Positions 28,328-40,777 are shown, numbered from the stretch's first letter. The stretch is 48,359 nt of DNA from Prasinococcaceae sp. CCMP 1430 (GCA_013416795.1 RQSC01000027.1:710977-759335), one strand, 5' to 3'. Program-made: numbers and translations. The notes: generated by a model not told the origin, from the letters alone.

Positions 28328-31300
28328 TCAATCCCCCCCCGCAGCCACGACGCGGCCCACAGAAACGCCGCCGCTGACGTCGATGCCTTGCGCTATCACG
28401 CCGTTATCGCTGCTGCGTCGCGGAACGCCCAGGACAGATGCTGGTGCAGCCTTGGACATGCCCTTGGAGGGAGAGGGTGCCTGAATATGCGCACGGGAGG
28501 AAGCAGTGGCCGGGAGTGTGGTATGTGACACGTGGGGCGTCAGCGCCGACTGACAACGTGCGCTCGCGTGCACGCGCTCGCATGGACATCAGTGTCCGTG
28601 CATGTGCGCGCGCTTGTGCCCGAGCGCGTGCCTGCACGGCGAAGCCGCACCTTGAGCGCGTCTCGAGCCGCCGCCAGGCCTGTCTCAGCGTCATTGGGTG
28701 CGCCGACCTTCCACCTGGCAGCGCCGGGCCCCACTTTGGGCCTGGACACGAGCATCCAAGCAAAAATGGCTGCGTAGCCATAGAGCATTCCGGGTACCGC
28801 GCTGCGCAGAAGGTGCTGTTAAAGGCGGCGCGCACGCACGCCTGCGGTCAGTCAACGAGTCGCGACTCGCGCACGGGACGGTCGCGTGCCCTGGCGTCAG
28901 CAGTCCTCGGAGCCAGCGATGACGCGAGCCGCACGCGCACCTTGAAGATGTTGTTTGTGACGAACGCAACGTAAAGCCCCGAGCAGATTTCGTCGTCTGC
29001 CTTCCACTCAAATGTCGCCGAATACAGCGGCATGAGCGTCCCGTGCAGCTGCGAGCGCGCGGGCGCGGGTGCGGATTGGCCCGATGGTCAGCGTGACGCG
29101 CCATGGCGTACGTGAACCTGCGCAAGCTCGCTCCGCACGCGCACTCACAGGCGCAAGCGCACACAGGCACGTCGGCAGCGCACGTGCTCACGCACGGCCG
29201 CACCTTTGCGATGGTGATGGCGTTGTCGCTGCCCAGGTTTGGATAGAGAATATCAGAGCGACGCGCGAGCACGTTGTACTGCGTCGTCACACGCCCGGCG
29301 AGGGCAAGACCTGTCCATGGCTCCACGTCGTAGTGGCGTTCATGCGCGCGCGCGCGCACGACATCGGAAGTGTTCGCGCTCCCACCCAGCGCGCGGTATC
29401 CATCAAAGATGCGCGCGGCCTCATCGTCGCCCGCGTTGGTGTAGGCGTCGAAGATGTCCTCCGCTACGCCCACGAAGTGGGGCTGCGAGAAGTACAACGG
29501 AGTCCCTTCGTACGCGTGAGTGGCGTTCCACACGCCTTGCACGTGATCCGGGTAAACGCAGCGCCGCGGATTCGCGGCTGAGCACGGCGCGAGGCCCGCT
29601 TCGGCGAGCTCGTAGCGTCGTAGGCGAAGGCGCACGTCGCGTGTGGTCAGCAACGTGGGCCTGTCGTACGAGTACGGCAGCCCGTGTGAGAGCTCCGGGT
29701 GCCAAACCTCTTGCGTCTCGAGCGCATCCAGGTGCTGGCCGAAGGCCACGCCGGCGGTGCCGGCCACCGTCTCGATGCCGCGCGGGAAGGCGACCGCAAT
29801 CTTGCCGTCGTGGCGTCGATACTGCCCGGCAAGGGTGCCCGAGTCGAGTACAGTTACAGTGAGCCCATTTGTGAGGGGGAATTTGCCGTTCTCCGTGGCC
29901 TCGTCCTCGGGGACGGTCAGGTTGGCTAGATCAGACTCGAGCTCATCGTAGTGCGCCACGATGGCAACCTGTGCCTCAGGCGAGCCCTTGCTGGTCTTCA
30001 GCGCTAGGAGCGGATCCTCGTACCCGAACAGTAGTTCGTTCGCCGTGCGACGCACGACCATGCCGCCGTTTGCGGACTCCTTGGTGAGCAGCCATGGCAC
30101 AAGCGGTGTGACGAAGGCGGAGGCAAACGAGATCACGTAGGCGCGCAGGGCAAGGACGTGGTCCTCTGTGACGCCTTTTCCGAGCGCTTTTGCCACCGCC
30201 GTCGCGTTCGCGTCTGCGGCGGCCACGAAGCGCGCAACGGCGTCAGACGGCGCGTCGTCGTCACCTATTCGGAGCGAGCGCGCGTGTGCCCCGCTCGACG
30301 CCAGAGCCTTAGCCTCCGCGTCCGAGCCGCCACCGTGCAAGAATGCGCGCGCGGCCGTGACGGGCAGCGGAGACTCTTCGGCGAGGCGGACGAGGGCGGG
30401 GTCCCCCGATCCCAGCAGAAAGCCGCAGAAGTCGTACGGTTTCGACGCCGGAATCGCCCGGAAGTCGCGCAGAGGCCTGCCGGCAAGCGGGCCGCAGTTC
30501 GCCCACTGTGCAATCGCCCACTCCGAATCGTCAGCGAAGCCGCGTGAGAGGCTCGCCACTGCAACAGCATCAACCTCGGGCGATGAGAGTAGGCTGTCGC
30601 GCGCAGCGGCGGCCGCCTCCGGTGTGCCCATCCGCCACCCCCGCCAGGTTCGGGAGTGTGGCCGCAGAGTACGCAGAGGCGCGTCGCCCAATCGCAGTGC
30701 CGAGTCAATGTCTTGCATAGTCAGCGCGTGTGGGGCGTGGAATGGCAGAGCAGCGAATCGAAAGCGATTGGAGGGCGCGCACTCGCGCCGTCCGCGTCAC
30801 TCCTTGTTGCCACACGCGCGCGCGTGCACGCACCGAGAGCATCTCTGTCCCCACGGTCAGAGGGTAGATTTCTGGCAGGAAGGCGAGCATTATGCCCAGA
30901 TCGGTGCCCTCACCCGTAGCAGCGAAGGAGCTCTGCTGCAGCGTCGCGTAGTACGTGTTCACCACGTGAAACACGGCGTCGGCCGTGCACTCCGCGCAGG
31001 ACGCCTCCTCGTTGATGGCGTAGTACTTCTTTGCGTAGGTGCGCACGATACCAGCGGACACGCTCTCCTCGCTCTTGTACGTGTATGTCTTGCATTCGAG
31101 CACATAAGGCCCCACCGCTTGCATGCGCGGCGCGCGCGCGCCGTGCATGAACTCGCTTGGGTTCGTGACGTTCCAGAAGTGATAGGCCACCGACTCGCGG
31201 CATTCGTCCTCGCCGATCGCCTCGACTGTTGGGCGCGCCAACTCGGCAAAGATGCTGTCGTACCAGCTGTCGACCGCGTTGAAAGACGCCCGCACGCTCG

Positions 31301-31358
31301 CAGAGGCCGCGGCGACCAGGCCGACGATGATTGCACTCACAAGCGTGCGTCGCCGCAT
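28328..31358 (-). CDS. CD36/LIMP-2 (SCARB) family membrane protein
   Basis: Two-pass membrane protein with a large lumenal/extracellular domain; animal members bind lipids and lipoproteins or sort lysosomal enzymes. Five exons: 31358-30830, 30711-29204, 29048-28941, 28815-28651, 28549-28328; all phases agree and give 843 residues, far longer than CD36 (472) or LIMP-2 (478). N-terminal anchor (LVSAIIVGLVAAASASV), then YHFWNVTNPSEF, TANELLFGYEDPLL, PLYFSQPHFVGVAEDI and HYDVEPWTGLALAGRVTTQY, all family landmarks. Exon 4 carries the C-terminal membrane span (VPGMLYGYAAIFAWMLV) and exon 5 a Ser/Pro-rich tail. Several N-glycosylation sequons (NVT, NAT, NLT, NTS) fit a lumenal domain. The extra length is mostly between about 180 and 400. 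The first intron (donor GTGCAC, acceptor TGCAAG) is the weakest boundary. Ligand unknown. Confidence 0.88.
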
Positions 31359-32638
31359 CACCTTGCACCACGGTCCACCCTCGCCTACGCATCACGTGCG
31401 TACATGGTGGTGGTAGTGATGGGGTTGGGAGTGGGTGGTGAGGTGGCACGAGCAAACATGAGGCGGTTTTAATGTGCCCATGATGCCGGCGAGGGAGCGG
31501 GAAGGTCCAGAGTGGTGGTGTGTGTGCGAGGAGGAAGGCATGGAGGGTAGAAGGGTCGGCAACGAGGAGCAGCGATGCGACACGCGCGTTAGTGTGAGAT
31601 CAAAGGGTGTCCTCGCAGCTCGTGGCACGGACGCGCGTTCTCACCCAGCACATATGGCGCCTCGCACCAGCAGGGCCAGCAGATCGTCGAGCGGCACCCC
31701 CCCACAAAGCACGAGGGGTCAGCGTGACGCTCCATGCCGTAGCGCATGTCGCGCATGGCTTCGGGTGCATCGGCGCCCTGGGCGGAGTCCACTACCGTGT
31801 ACTCGATGGAAAGCGTGCCGTCGCGCTGCATCGCGGCGCGCTTGCAGCTGGGTGCGTGGGGCACGCTGCTCGCACCGCGCCGGCGCTGTGGCGTACACGC
31901 GCATCACGTCTTGTGCGCACCGGCTGGGGTGCACGCGCGCGCGCGCCAACACGAAGGCGCAAGTACAAAAGAGTCCCCCCCGAGAGCAAGTGACCAGAGG
32001 CGCGCCCTTTCGAGCCTCCCCCCCCCCTTCCCTCTCCTCCATACGGCTTCATCTCCATGTCCCTGCGGGGCAGCCGCAGGGCGCCCCGCCGCCGAGCTCC
32101 TGAGCGCGCGCTCTGCCGCGCCCGTTCGGCGCTCCGTGCATTGCAGCGCGGCGCGCGCCCGCGCCCGCGCCTCTTCACACCTGGCTACCCGCACAAGTTA
32201 CAGCACGAGGTCGGGGCATGGCGCGCGCCCCGCCCGAGCGCGCGCGCGCGGGGGAACGGGGCGGTCGCGCCCACAATCTTTTCGCACATACATGCCGCTC
32301 GCGCGAAACATGTGCGCCCGTGCGGGGAACAGGCGCACATCAAACAGCACCTGTCTGCTGGCCGAAGCGGCCGCAGCGGCTGTCGCCGCTTTCTTCTGAT
32401 AATTTCGTCTCGCAGGCGCCTAAAGCAGCGCCGCCCCCCCTCTCTCCCCCCCCCCCCCCACGAGACGCCCTAAAGCGCAACGCCATACCCTCCAGAAGCC
32501 GTATGTCCCCGCTGCCCCTGCCACCACCAAACCCCGCTCCCCATTCCCCGCGCCTTTCCTCGCCCCTCCCCAGCCGTAGCGCGCACGCCCGCGCGCCTGC
32601 ATGTCCTTCGCACACGCCCACTGCACGCGCCCCGCATC
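31359..32638. other. Intergenic region around the unassigned exon
   Basis: Between the CD36-like start and the ASCC3 stop. Apart from the putative exon it holds a run of TGGTGG-like repeats (31404-31445), C runs (32019-32028, 32437-32460) and GC-rich frames without gene-like features. 32465-32638 is 3' flank of ASCC3. Confidence 0.35.
31645..31865 (-). CDS. Unassigned exon with homopolymer frame break
   Basis: Leftward frame after CTGCAAG (near 31862) encoding MQRDGTLSIEYTVVDSAQGA and on to MRYGMERHADPSCFVGG with gene-like codon use. At a run of seven G (31711-31717 region) the frame turns Cys/Trp-rich and unnatural, while the +1 frame becomes VPLDDLLALLVRGAICAG and meets a good donor GTGAGA. 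A one-base error in the G run, or a true frame break, is likely. Not recognised. It may belong to a separate small gene or to an extra 5' exon of the CD36-like gene, since a GCGTAG site (near 31386) would lead in frame into that start. Confidence 0.35.
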
Positions 32639-35600
32639 TTACGTCTCGCAGTCGGGCGCGAACTTTGAGCCGGCGCCGCCCCCGTAGTCGTCGTAGTCGC
32701 CGTAGTCGCCGTAGTCGTCGTAGTCGTCGTAGTCGCCGCCGTCACCATCGTCGGCCGAGGCGAAGGGGTCCATTTCCTCACCCGGCGCGCCGTCGCCGAC
32801 GCGTGCTGCACCCTCCACGTCGTGCGCGCTGTCAAGGCCCATGTACGCGCTCGACACGAGCCACACGCGCAGCGGCCGCGCGTCGCCCGGCGGCCTGTCG
32901 AACGAGAGTCGCACCGTCGTTGCGGCGCCTGCGCGCACGGGAGGCACGCGGCGGATGGCCAGCAGCCCATTGGCGCCGTCGCAGAGGACCGCGTGCCAGC
33001 CCTCCTCGACTGCCTTGGGCCACATCGGCGCGACGGCGCGGCCGGCCTTCGCCGTCTTCCCGCCCCTCCTGGCGCTGTTGCCCGGGCGGCCCGCGCGGCT
33101 CGCGCGCTCGATGCTCACGCACACCTCGCGGCGAGTCTTGTCGCCGCCGTCCGAACCATCGTCGAGCGCGCAGCGCACGGAGAGGGCCGGGAGCGCCTCG
33201 AGCATGCGCATGGCACGGCCGAGCCCGCCGGTGGCGGCGCCCTCCTCACCATCCCCATTGCCGCGCCGGCCGGCCACGCGCCGCAGCGCCGCGCGCGCGT
33301 CGGCCTCAGGCAGGGCGGCCAACTCATGCAGGGAAAGCGCACCCATCTGCGCACCTCCGCCGTTGTCCTTGGCCTTTCCGCGCCGGGCCTTGCCGCCTGC
33401 CCCGCCGCCGCTGCCCCTCGCGAGCTCCCTCGCCGCGCGCACGCTCACGCCCGGCAGCATGGCCGCGGGCGGGTCGGCGGGCCAGCGCGCCTGCACGAGG
33501 CCGCGCGAGAGCTGCAACAGCGACAGCGTCGTGTCCAGCCAGCCGGCCTGCGCTGCGATGTCCACCATCGCAACCAGCAGGCGCTGCGTGCTGTCGAGCA
33601 CGGTCTTTGTGTCGGTGATGTAGTCGGACACGGGCAGTGGGATGCGCGACAGGTGCGCCTGCACGAGCAGGTGCGCCTTGGTGTGTGGCTCGTCCACCGT
33701 GTTGAGGTTGACGCGCACGGGGCACTGCTTTGCAAGGTCCAGGTTGAGCACGTCCTCGTTGTGACGCACGGGGAGTTCGTCGAACTCGGCGGCGGCGCAC
33801 AGGCACTCCAGCGTGTCCTCCACCGACATGCCGCCGCGCATGCGCTCGGCGAAGATGCCCGCCGTGCGGTGCTGCAGATAGCACAGCGACGCCACCTTCC
33901 CTAACGCCGTCGCCTCCACCTGCATCGCGTCGTCGTCGATCTCTACGCAGCCGCTCTCCTCGAGCGCGGTGAGCGAGTCCTCCACCAGCCCCGACAGGTA
34001 GTCGTTGATGTCGGAGCTCGTCGTGCCCTGCAGGCCGTAGTACGTCGGATTCTTCGCCAGCCGCCTGAACAGGTAGGTCCACGTGAGGTAGTCGACCGCG
34101 TCCTGCGGCGAGTGCACGGTGCCCGCGACGATCTCGGCGTTGAGGTGGTCGGTGAGCGACTCGTGCAGAGAGCTCTCAACGGGGAAGGGCTCGTACAGGA
34201 AGCGTTTGTAGAAGGACTTCTTCGGCTCGTGCACCATGATGACGGCTACGCCGCGCGTGTCGAACTGAGGGCGCCCCGCGCGCCCCATCATCTGGAGCAC
34301 GTCCGTGATGGGAAAGTCGACGTACTTGCGGCTCGCGCCGTCGTAGAACTCGGTTCCCTTGACGATGACCAGGTGGGCGGGCAGGTTCACCCCCCACGCG
34401 AGCGTGCTGGTGGAGACGAGCACCTGGACCTTGCACTCCGCGAAGAGCCTCTCGACCAGCGTGCGGTCCGATTCCTTGAGGCCCGCGTGGTGCAGGCCGA
34501 TGCCGAACTGCAGCGTGTGGCGCAGCGAGGAGTCGTGCACGCGCTCCAGCAGCGGCGCCAGGTCCGCCTCGCTCATGCGCAGAAACTGCTTGGGCGACTC
34601 GTCCGCGGCGGCGTGCGCGATGAGGTCGAGCGCAGTCAGGCGCGTCTGGCGCCGACTGGCGACGAATATGAGCGCGGGCTTGAGGGGCGAGTGCTGGCAG
34701 ATGGCACTGTAGCACGGCTTGTTCATGGTGGCCATCCGCGGGCTGGGTGCGCGTGGCCACGCGATGCGCGCGCGTCAGCACGGCAAAGCCACGGACGCAG
34801 CCCACGCGGAAACGAGCGCCGGCGCGCGACCGCAGAGCAAGACAGCAAGGAGAGCGCGCGCGCGCGCGCACACACCAGTAAAATCGGCCGGGAAAGCCCT
34901 GGATGTGGACTTCCATGGGAATGGGACGCACGGACGGGCGGAAGTTGAACAGATCGCTGCACTCCGCCGAGCCCTTGCGCACGCGCTCGATGCCCAGCCA
35001 GTCAGCGAGGTCGTGAGCATTCGCCAGCGCCGTCGAGAGGCCTACCACACGCACGGCGGCGCCTGTGCGCCCGGCGACGTGCCGCATGCGGCTCACGATC
35101 GCCTCCAGCACGGGGCCGCGATCGGCACCGAGCAGGTGCACCTCGTCGATGACGAGCAACGCCACGCGCCGCACGTACGCGCGATTCGCCCACGCGCGCG
35201 ACACGCCGTCCCACTTCTCTGGCGTAGTCACAATCAGGTCCGCGCGTAGCAGCGCGCGCAGATCGGGCGCATGGTCGCCCGTGAGCTCGACCAGCGACCG
35301 CCCTAGTGCCGGGCAGAAAGAGCGCCCCCAGTCGCTCACGCGCTCGCGCACCAGCGACTTGAGGGGCGCGATGTACACGACGCTGTTCTTCGGGTGCGCA
35401 CGGAAGGCGCGCATGATTGCCAGCTCGGCGGTCACCGTCTTGCCCGAGCCGGTGGGAGCGCCCATGAGCACGCTCTTGTCGGTATGGTAGAGCGTGTGAA
35501 AGGCCTGCGTCTGCACGGCGTTGAAGTGCGTGAACTTGCGTTCGTAGAGCGCCTCAGCAGCGGGCCATTGCAGCGCCGAGCGCGGGAGTGGCCGCAGTGC

Positions 35601-38600
35601 GAGTAGCTCGGTGTGCGCCGGGCGCGCTTCGGGCAGCACGAGGTCACGCAACGAGAGCTCGGCGGTGGTCTCACTGCACAGCCACTCGTCGCTGAGCGCG
35701 CGCACGTAGTATTGCGGCGGGAGCGGCTCGAACATCGGGATGGTGAAGGCGATCACGTGTGGACACGCGACCGCGCGCGTCTCCTTCTTGGTGAGCGTGA
35801 ACATCTCGCTGTGGTAAATGTGTTCGCTGTTCTGGTCCTCGACCCAGATGTGCCAACGCAACGAGTTCCCGTGCACCCGCTCGTTCCACACAAACTCTGG
35901 CCAGATCGAGAGCTTCACCTGCAAGACCGTCCGGGTGAGCGGCGACGCGGTCACCTCAAGCGCAAGCGCGGGGAAGCTGTCGAGCACCTTGCGCACGTGC
36001 GCGCCCTGCGAAGGGTGACGCACGATCTCGCCAAGCTCGCCCTCGTCGCACTCGAGCAGCCTCTCCATGGAGCGCGTGTGCTGCTCGAGCTTGTAGAGCG
36101 TGTCCTCCTTGAGGAGGACGTCCATCTGGCGCAGGGGTAGCTGGTGAGGCCACACGCGCCGCTGCGCCGCCGTGGCCAGACACAGTGTAGTGTACGCCAG
36201 CCCCGGGGAGCCGCGACGCAGCGCGAGCTCGAAGAGCGCGCGCAGTATGCGCTCGAGGTTCGAGGCCACGTAGTTCCCGTCCGACGTCAGCGAGAAGCTC
36301 GATAGGCGCGATCGTGAGACGTACGCCTGAATGAGACAGTTGACCTTGCCCGTGCGCGTGCAGACGCCACCCGAGCGCAGCGAGTGCGGCACGGCGTTGG
36401 ACGCCGCCAGCCTCTCCAGCTCCACCATCTCCTCCTCGCGCACCGCCACCTGCTCGAACTCGGTGCTCTGCGCGATCATGTCGAGCACCTCCCCCTCAGA
36501 CATGTGGGGTTTGAGTATCTCGTTGAAGCGCTCGATCGTGGCAGCGCGTATGTAGAAGTGCGAGGCGACACGCCCCTGCTCCGTCTGATACAGGTTGCCG
36601 CTGCGCGAGTCGTACCGCACCATCCTCGCGCGGTCGAGCTGGCGCGCGGCCTCGCACACGAGCTCACGCCGCCGACTGGTGAGCCCAGGATCGTCCTGAG
36701 CATCCTCCCAGCGCATGCCGTAGTGAAGCGGGTTCGAGCGCATGCGCACGTGCAGGTAAGAGTATCCCAGCCAGCGCACGGCCTCGCTCACGTTGGTCAC
36801 CGTGCCCAGCACCACCTCGGCGTTGAGGTTATCCACCATGCCGTCTATGAACGCGCTCTCGATTGGCGAGGCGTGGGCCATCATTTGAAGGTAGTGCGGC
36901 AGCTTGTCCTGGGTGGTGATTATGATGCCCTCGCCACTCGTGTCGAACTGCGGGCGGCCAGCGCGCCCGAAGATCTGCTGTACGTCGAGCATGCCCAGAT
37001 CGACGAAGCCACCCTTGTCGGGGGCGTAGAGCGACGTCCCCTTGATGACAACCGTGTGTGCGGGCAGGTTGACACCCCACGCGAGCGTGGCCGTGCAGCA
37101 CAGCACACGAGTGAAGCCCGCGGCGAAGAGGCGCTCGCTGAGCGTGCGGTCGGGACGCAGCATACCAGCGTGGTGCACACCGAATCCTCGGAGCGCCAGC
37201 TCGGACATCTCGCCGTTGCGCGACTTGCCCAGGTCCTTCTTGTAGAGCGCGCACTGAGGGTGGTCGCGCGCGTCGGGGTCAAAGAGCTCGATGTCGCCGT
37301 TCACCTGGGCCATCTCGAGCAGCGCGCGCGCCGTCTTGGCCGTCTCCTTGCGCGAGTGGACGAAAATCATGGCCTGCTTGTCATTCCGCAGCGCCTCCAC
37401 CACCTTGGTGTACGCAATGGCATTCATATCAGCCTTCTGCTTGTGGATGTTCTTCTCCATCACACCAATGTACTGCTGTTCCAGCGGGATGGGTCGGTAG
37501 CCTGGCCCGAAGTGGAAGAGCCCGGTATCGTGGTTGACGCCGAGGAAGGTGGCAACGTCGCGGTAGTTAGGCAGCGTGGCCGATAGCCCCACGATGCGGA
37601 TCATCGACTGCGACACCTCCACCTGCCGCAGGGTGCGCGACACGAGTGCCTCGATGACGGCGCCGCGCTCGTCAGCCAGCAGGTGCACCTCATCGATGAT
37701 GAGCAGCCGCACGAGCCCCGCCAGCGCCTGGTCTGTGGGCTTGCGCGTGATGACGTCCCACTTCTCTGGCGTCGTGATAATCATCTGCGTCTCCTCGAGC
37801 TCGCGCTTTGTGAGCGACATGTCGCCTGTGAGCTCGCGCACGTACAGCCCCAGCGGCTCGAGGCGACGCTGAAACGCGGCGGCCATCTCGGCAGCGAGCG
37901 CCTTCATTGGCGCCACGTAGACGATCTTGAAGTCATCCAGGTCGACGGTGGCCCCCGAGCCGTCCTCCGCCTCGACGACGTGCCTGCCGATCTCACGCAG
38001 CACGGTGATCATGGCGATGTTGGTCTTGCCGGCGCCGGTTGGCGCACACACAAGCAGATTCTCGTTTGAGCCAAAGCCCGTGGGGTAAATGCGGCTCTGT
38101 ATACGATTGAGCGACTCATAGCCCTTGAAGGCGAGCTGCGCCCATCGAGGCAATGTGCTGATGGGCACGAATTCCTCGTCCGGCAGCGAGGACGCCGTGG
38201 GGGCGGCGGGCACGCGCACCTCCTCATACTTTGGCGACTTTTCGGCATACACTGTGCGCGTGGTGCCCTTAGGCAGGGCGCTCCTCATCCAGTCGGCGGT
38301 GTCCACCGAGCCGATGGCCAGTCTGTCATCGCGCATGGCGCTGCCAGCCCCCGTGGCCTGCACCGCCGCCGCTCGGGCGCCCGCGAGCGAGGTCTCCGCG
38401 GCGAGCAGCATCTCGAAGCCGCCCGGCTCCGCCAGTAGCAGCTCAACTTGCGCGGTACCCGCCGCGAGCCCGCGCCGCGCCGCGCGCTTGGCTTCCTTGC
38501 GACGTGCCTTTGCGGCCGCCTTCGCGCGCTCCGTCTGCACGCTCACACCAGTCCCATGCGTGCCGAACGTGCGCTGCTCGCCGGCGCCGTCGTTGCCTCC

Positions 38601-39536
38601 CACCTCCACCGCCGCGGAGGCCGCCGCCCTTGAGACGTCCCCACGATGCGCGAGCAGCTCGGTAATGGCCTCCAGCGCGCCCTCACCCAGCAGGTCGAAG
38701 ACCGCGGCAGCCGCCTCGTCGTCCGAAACGCCTGACAGCAGCGCGCGGCATAGCGCAGCGGCGACCTCCTCGTCAGATCCGAACGCCGACGCGCCGCCCA
38801 GAGAGCGCGCTGCCGAGCACACCGTCACCAGCCAGCGCAGGCCGTACGTGCCGTCGCCCGAGCTTCCAACGCCACTGCCACTCGAGCCTATGGGTCCTGC
38901 GCTGCTGCCTGCGCCGTCGGCGCCCACGCTGCCGCCGCCAAGCGTGCCTAGCCGCGCGGCCTCCACGGCCTGTTCGTCGGCAGCCGCCTCGAGCGCAGCG
39001 CCGAGCGCGTCGCCCCCCGCAGCAAAAGCCTGCGCACTGGCTGCACCGCCGCCCAGCGAACGCGCGCCAAGGCCGGTGAACCACCACGCGCCGCCCCCGC
39101 CGCCATCGCTCGCCGCGCTCGGCGTCTCAAATGGAAGCGCCATGCCAAACTCTTGGAGCGAGCCAGCGGCTGCAGCGGCAACGGCGGCGTCTGTGTCGGC
39201 TGCGACCGCGGGCGCTCGCGCCTCGGCATCCCAGCCCGCGCGCTTCGCTGCGTTGGTTGCCCATGCCTTGAGTTTCACCGCGGCCTTGGCGGCTGCGACC
39301 ACAGCGGCCGCGTCTGCGCCGTGCCCGATCGCAGCCTTGACTTCAGCTGGCGTTGGTGCGCGCGGCCGGTGTGCGCACAGGGGCTCATACAGCGTGTCGG
39401 CAAGCTCGGCGAGCGCCTCACCGACGAAAGCCTCTCCGTCGTCGGCGAGGTCTACGAGCGCTGCCACGTACGCCGCGTAGGCCGCGCGCATCCTCGAGTC
39501 TGACGCGTACGCGTCCGGCCCCACCAGCCGCGCCAT
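32639..39536 (-). CDS. ASCC3: ASCC3-type dual-cassette Ski2-like helicase
   Basis: Homologue of ASCC3/Slh1, the motor of the ribosome-quality-control trigger complex that splits collided ribosomes and, in animals, helps alkylation repair. Exons 39536-34876 and 34742-32639; the 133-nt intron (donor GTGTGT) joins to GFPGRFYCPRMATMNKP, matching human GFPGQHYCPRMASMNKP. 2254 residues (human 2202). Cassette 1: APTGAGKT near 497, DEVHLL near 614, GRAGRPQFDTSGEG, then a Sec63/winged-helix unit. Cassette 2: GAPTGSGKT near 1359, DEVHLLGADRG near 1462, FVSSRRQT-like FVASRRQTRLTALDLIAH, STLAWGVNLPAHLVIVKGTE, QMMGRAGRPQFD, second Sec63 unit to about 2200. An Asp/Tyr-rich acidic tail ends the protein. Both cassettes keep Walker A and DEVH, so both could hydrolyse ATP. 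ATG 39536 is the first real ATG in a frame open to 39626. Confidence 0.95.
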
Positions 39537-39738
39537 CAGCGCAGGCGCGCCGCCGCGGCCTGCGCGGCCACCCCCGGCCGCGCAAGTTGTGCCGCCGCCG
39601 AGCGCGCGCGCCGCGCGACGTGGCAACGCTTCCCGCGGCCGCAGCGGCGGCTGCGCCTGCAGCGCGGCGGTGCGGGTTTAGGGTTTCTTACTTAGGGTCC
39701 AATTTTCCAATTTTTATATTGAGGTTTGTTGGGTGGCA
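39537..39738. promoter_or_regulatory. ASCC3 promoter / SEC31 3' flank
   Basis: Just 202 bp between the ASCC3 start and the SEC31 stop, both leftward. Contains GGGTTTAGGGTTT (39674-39686), a double telo-box on the ASCC3 strand, then TTTCTTACTTAGGG and CCAATTTTCCAATTTTT (about 39699-39716). The telo-box lies about 140 bp before the ASCC3 ATG. Confidence 0.5.
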
Positions 39739-40691
39739 TCAGCCCATGGCGGAGCGCGCCTTGAGCAGGCGCTTGAGCGCCGTGAGCCACTGCGAGCACT
39801 CGTCCCAGTCGGACGTGGTGAGCTGCACCTGGAGGCGCGAGGCGCCGGCGACGTCGCCCGCGGAGAGGGCCGCGCACAGCTTGGTGAGCTTGGCGGCGAC
39901 ACCCGGCGAGATCTCGCCCTCGTTGAGCTTCCACAGCAGCCCGCCAAGGCGCTTCGAATTGTCGTCCATCTCGCGCTTCTTGGCCGGTGGCGCGGCTGCA
40001 GCAACAGACTCAAAGAGCATCTTGAGCGCACTGACGACCGGGGCGAGCTCGGCCGACACCTGAGAGACGTCTGCGGAACCCACCGAGATGTTGGCCGGCG
40101 GCTGCACGCGCTTGGGCGCCACCGCGGCGCGGCCATCACCGTGCGGGTCGGTGTGCGTTTGCACAGGCGCCGGCGCCGCCGGCGCTGCGGGTGCGCCTAC
40201 GGGGGCTGGGGCGCCCGGCACGAATGGCGCGGGTGCAGGCGCGGGGGCGGCAGGTGTCGGCGCGGCTGCAGGCACGAAAGGAGCAGGGGCCGCGGGCGCT
40301 GCGGGAGCAGCCGCGGGCGAGTACGGCCTGGGTGCCGCAGGAGCGGGGGCAGGTGCCGACACGGGCGCATAGGCAGCGGGCTTGGCGGGGGCGGGGGCGG
40401 CAACTGGCGAGTACGGAGCAGGAGGGGCGGCGGCGACGGGAGCAGGTGCAGTGGCGGGCACGTACGGCGCCGGCGCTGCCGGCGCAGCAGGAGCCGCTGC
40501 CGGCGTGAAAGCAGCCGGGTTGTACGGCGCCGGTGCCACGGGCGCCGATGCCACAGGCGCGGGGGTCGCATGCATGTACGACTGCGCCGCTGCGGCCGGG
40601 TTGTACGGCGCCGCTGCAGCAGGGACGGGAACAAAAGGCTTCGGCGCGGCCGCCTGCGCCTTCGCCGGTGCTTGATACGCTCCCCCATATG

Positions 40692-40727
<36 letters not shown>

Positions 40728-40777
40728 CGCCGTAGTGTGAATAGGCGTGCTGCTGCCCGCCATAGTGTGAGTAGGTC

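Noticed and set aside
30168-31472. A 434-codon rightward frame over the CD36-like gene
   Set aside because: Arg/Ala-rich shadow without conserved features; the leftward exons carry the CD36 landmarks.
36384-37586. A 400-codon rightward frame within ASCC3
   Set aside because: Antisense shadow of the helicase cassette.
32639-39536. Spliceosomal helicase BRR2/SNRNP200
   Set aside because: It has the same dual-cassette layout, but the segment around the intron (YCPRM, MNKP) and the ITDVLQMMGRAGRPQFD context match ASCC3 much better.
39674-39686. Interstitial telomere or chromosome end
   Set aside because: Only two TTTAGGG units within a promoter; read as a telo-box.
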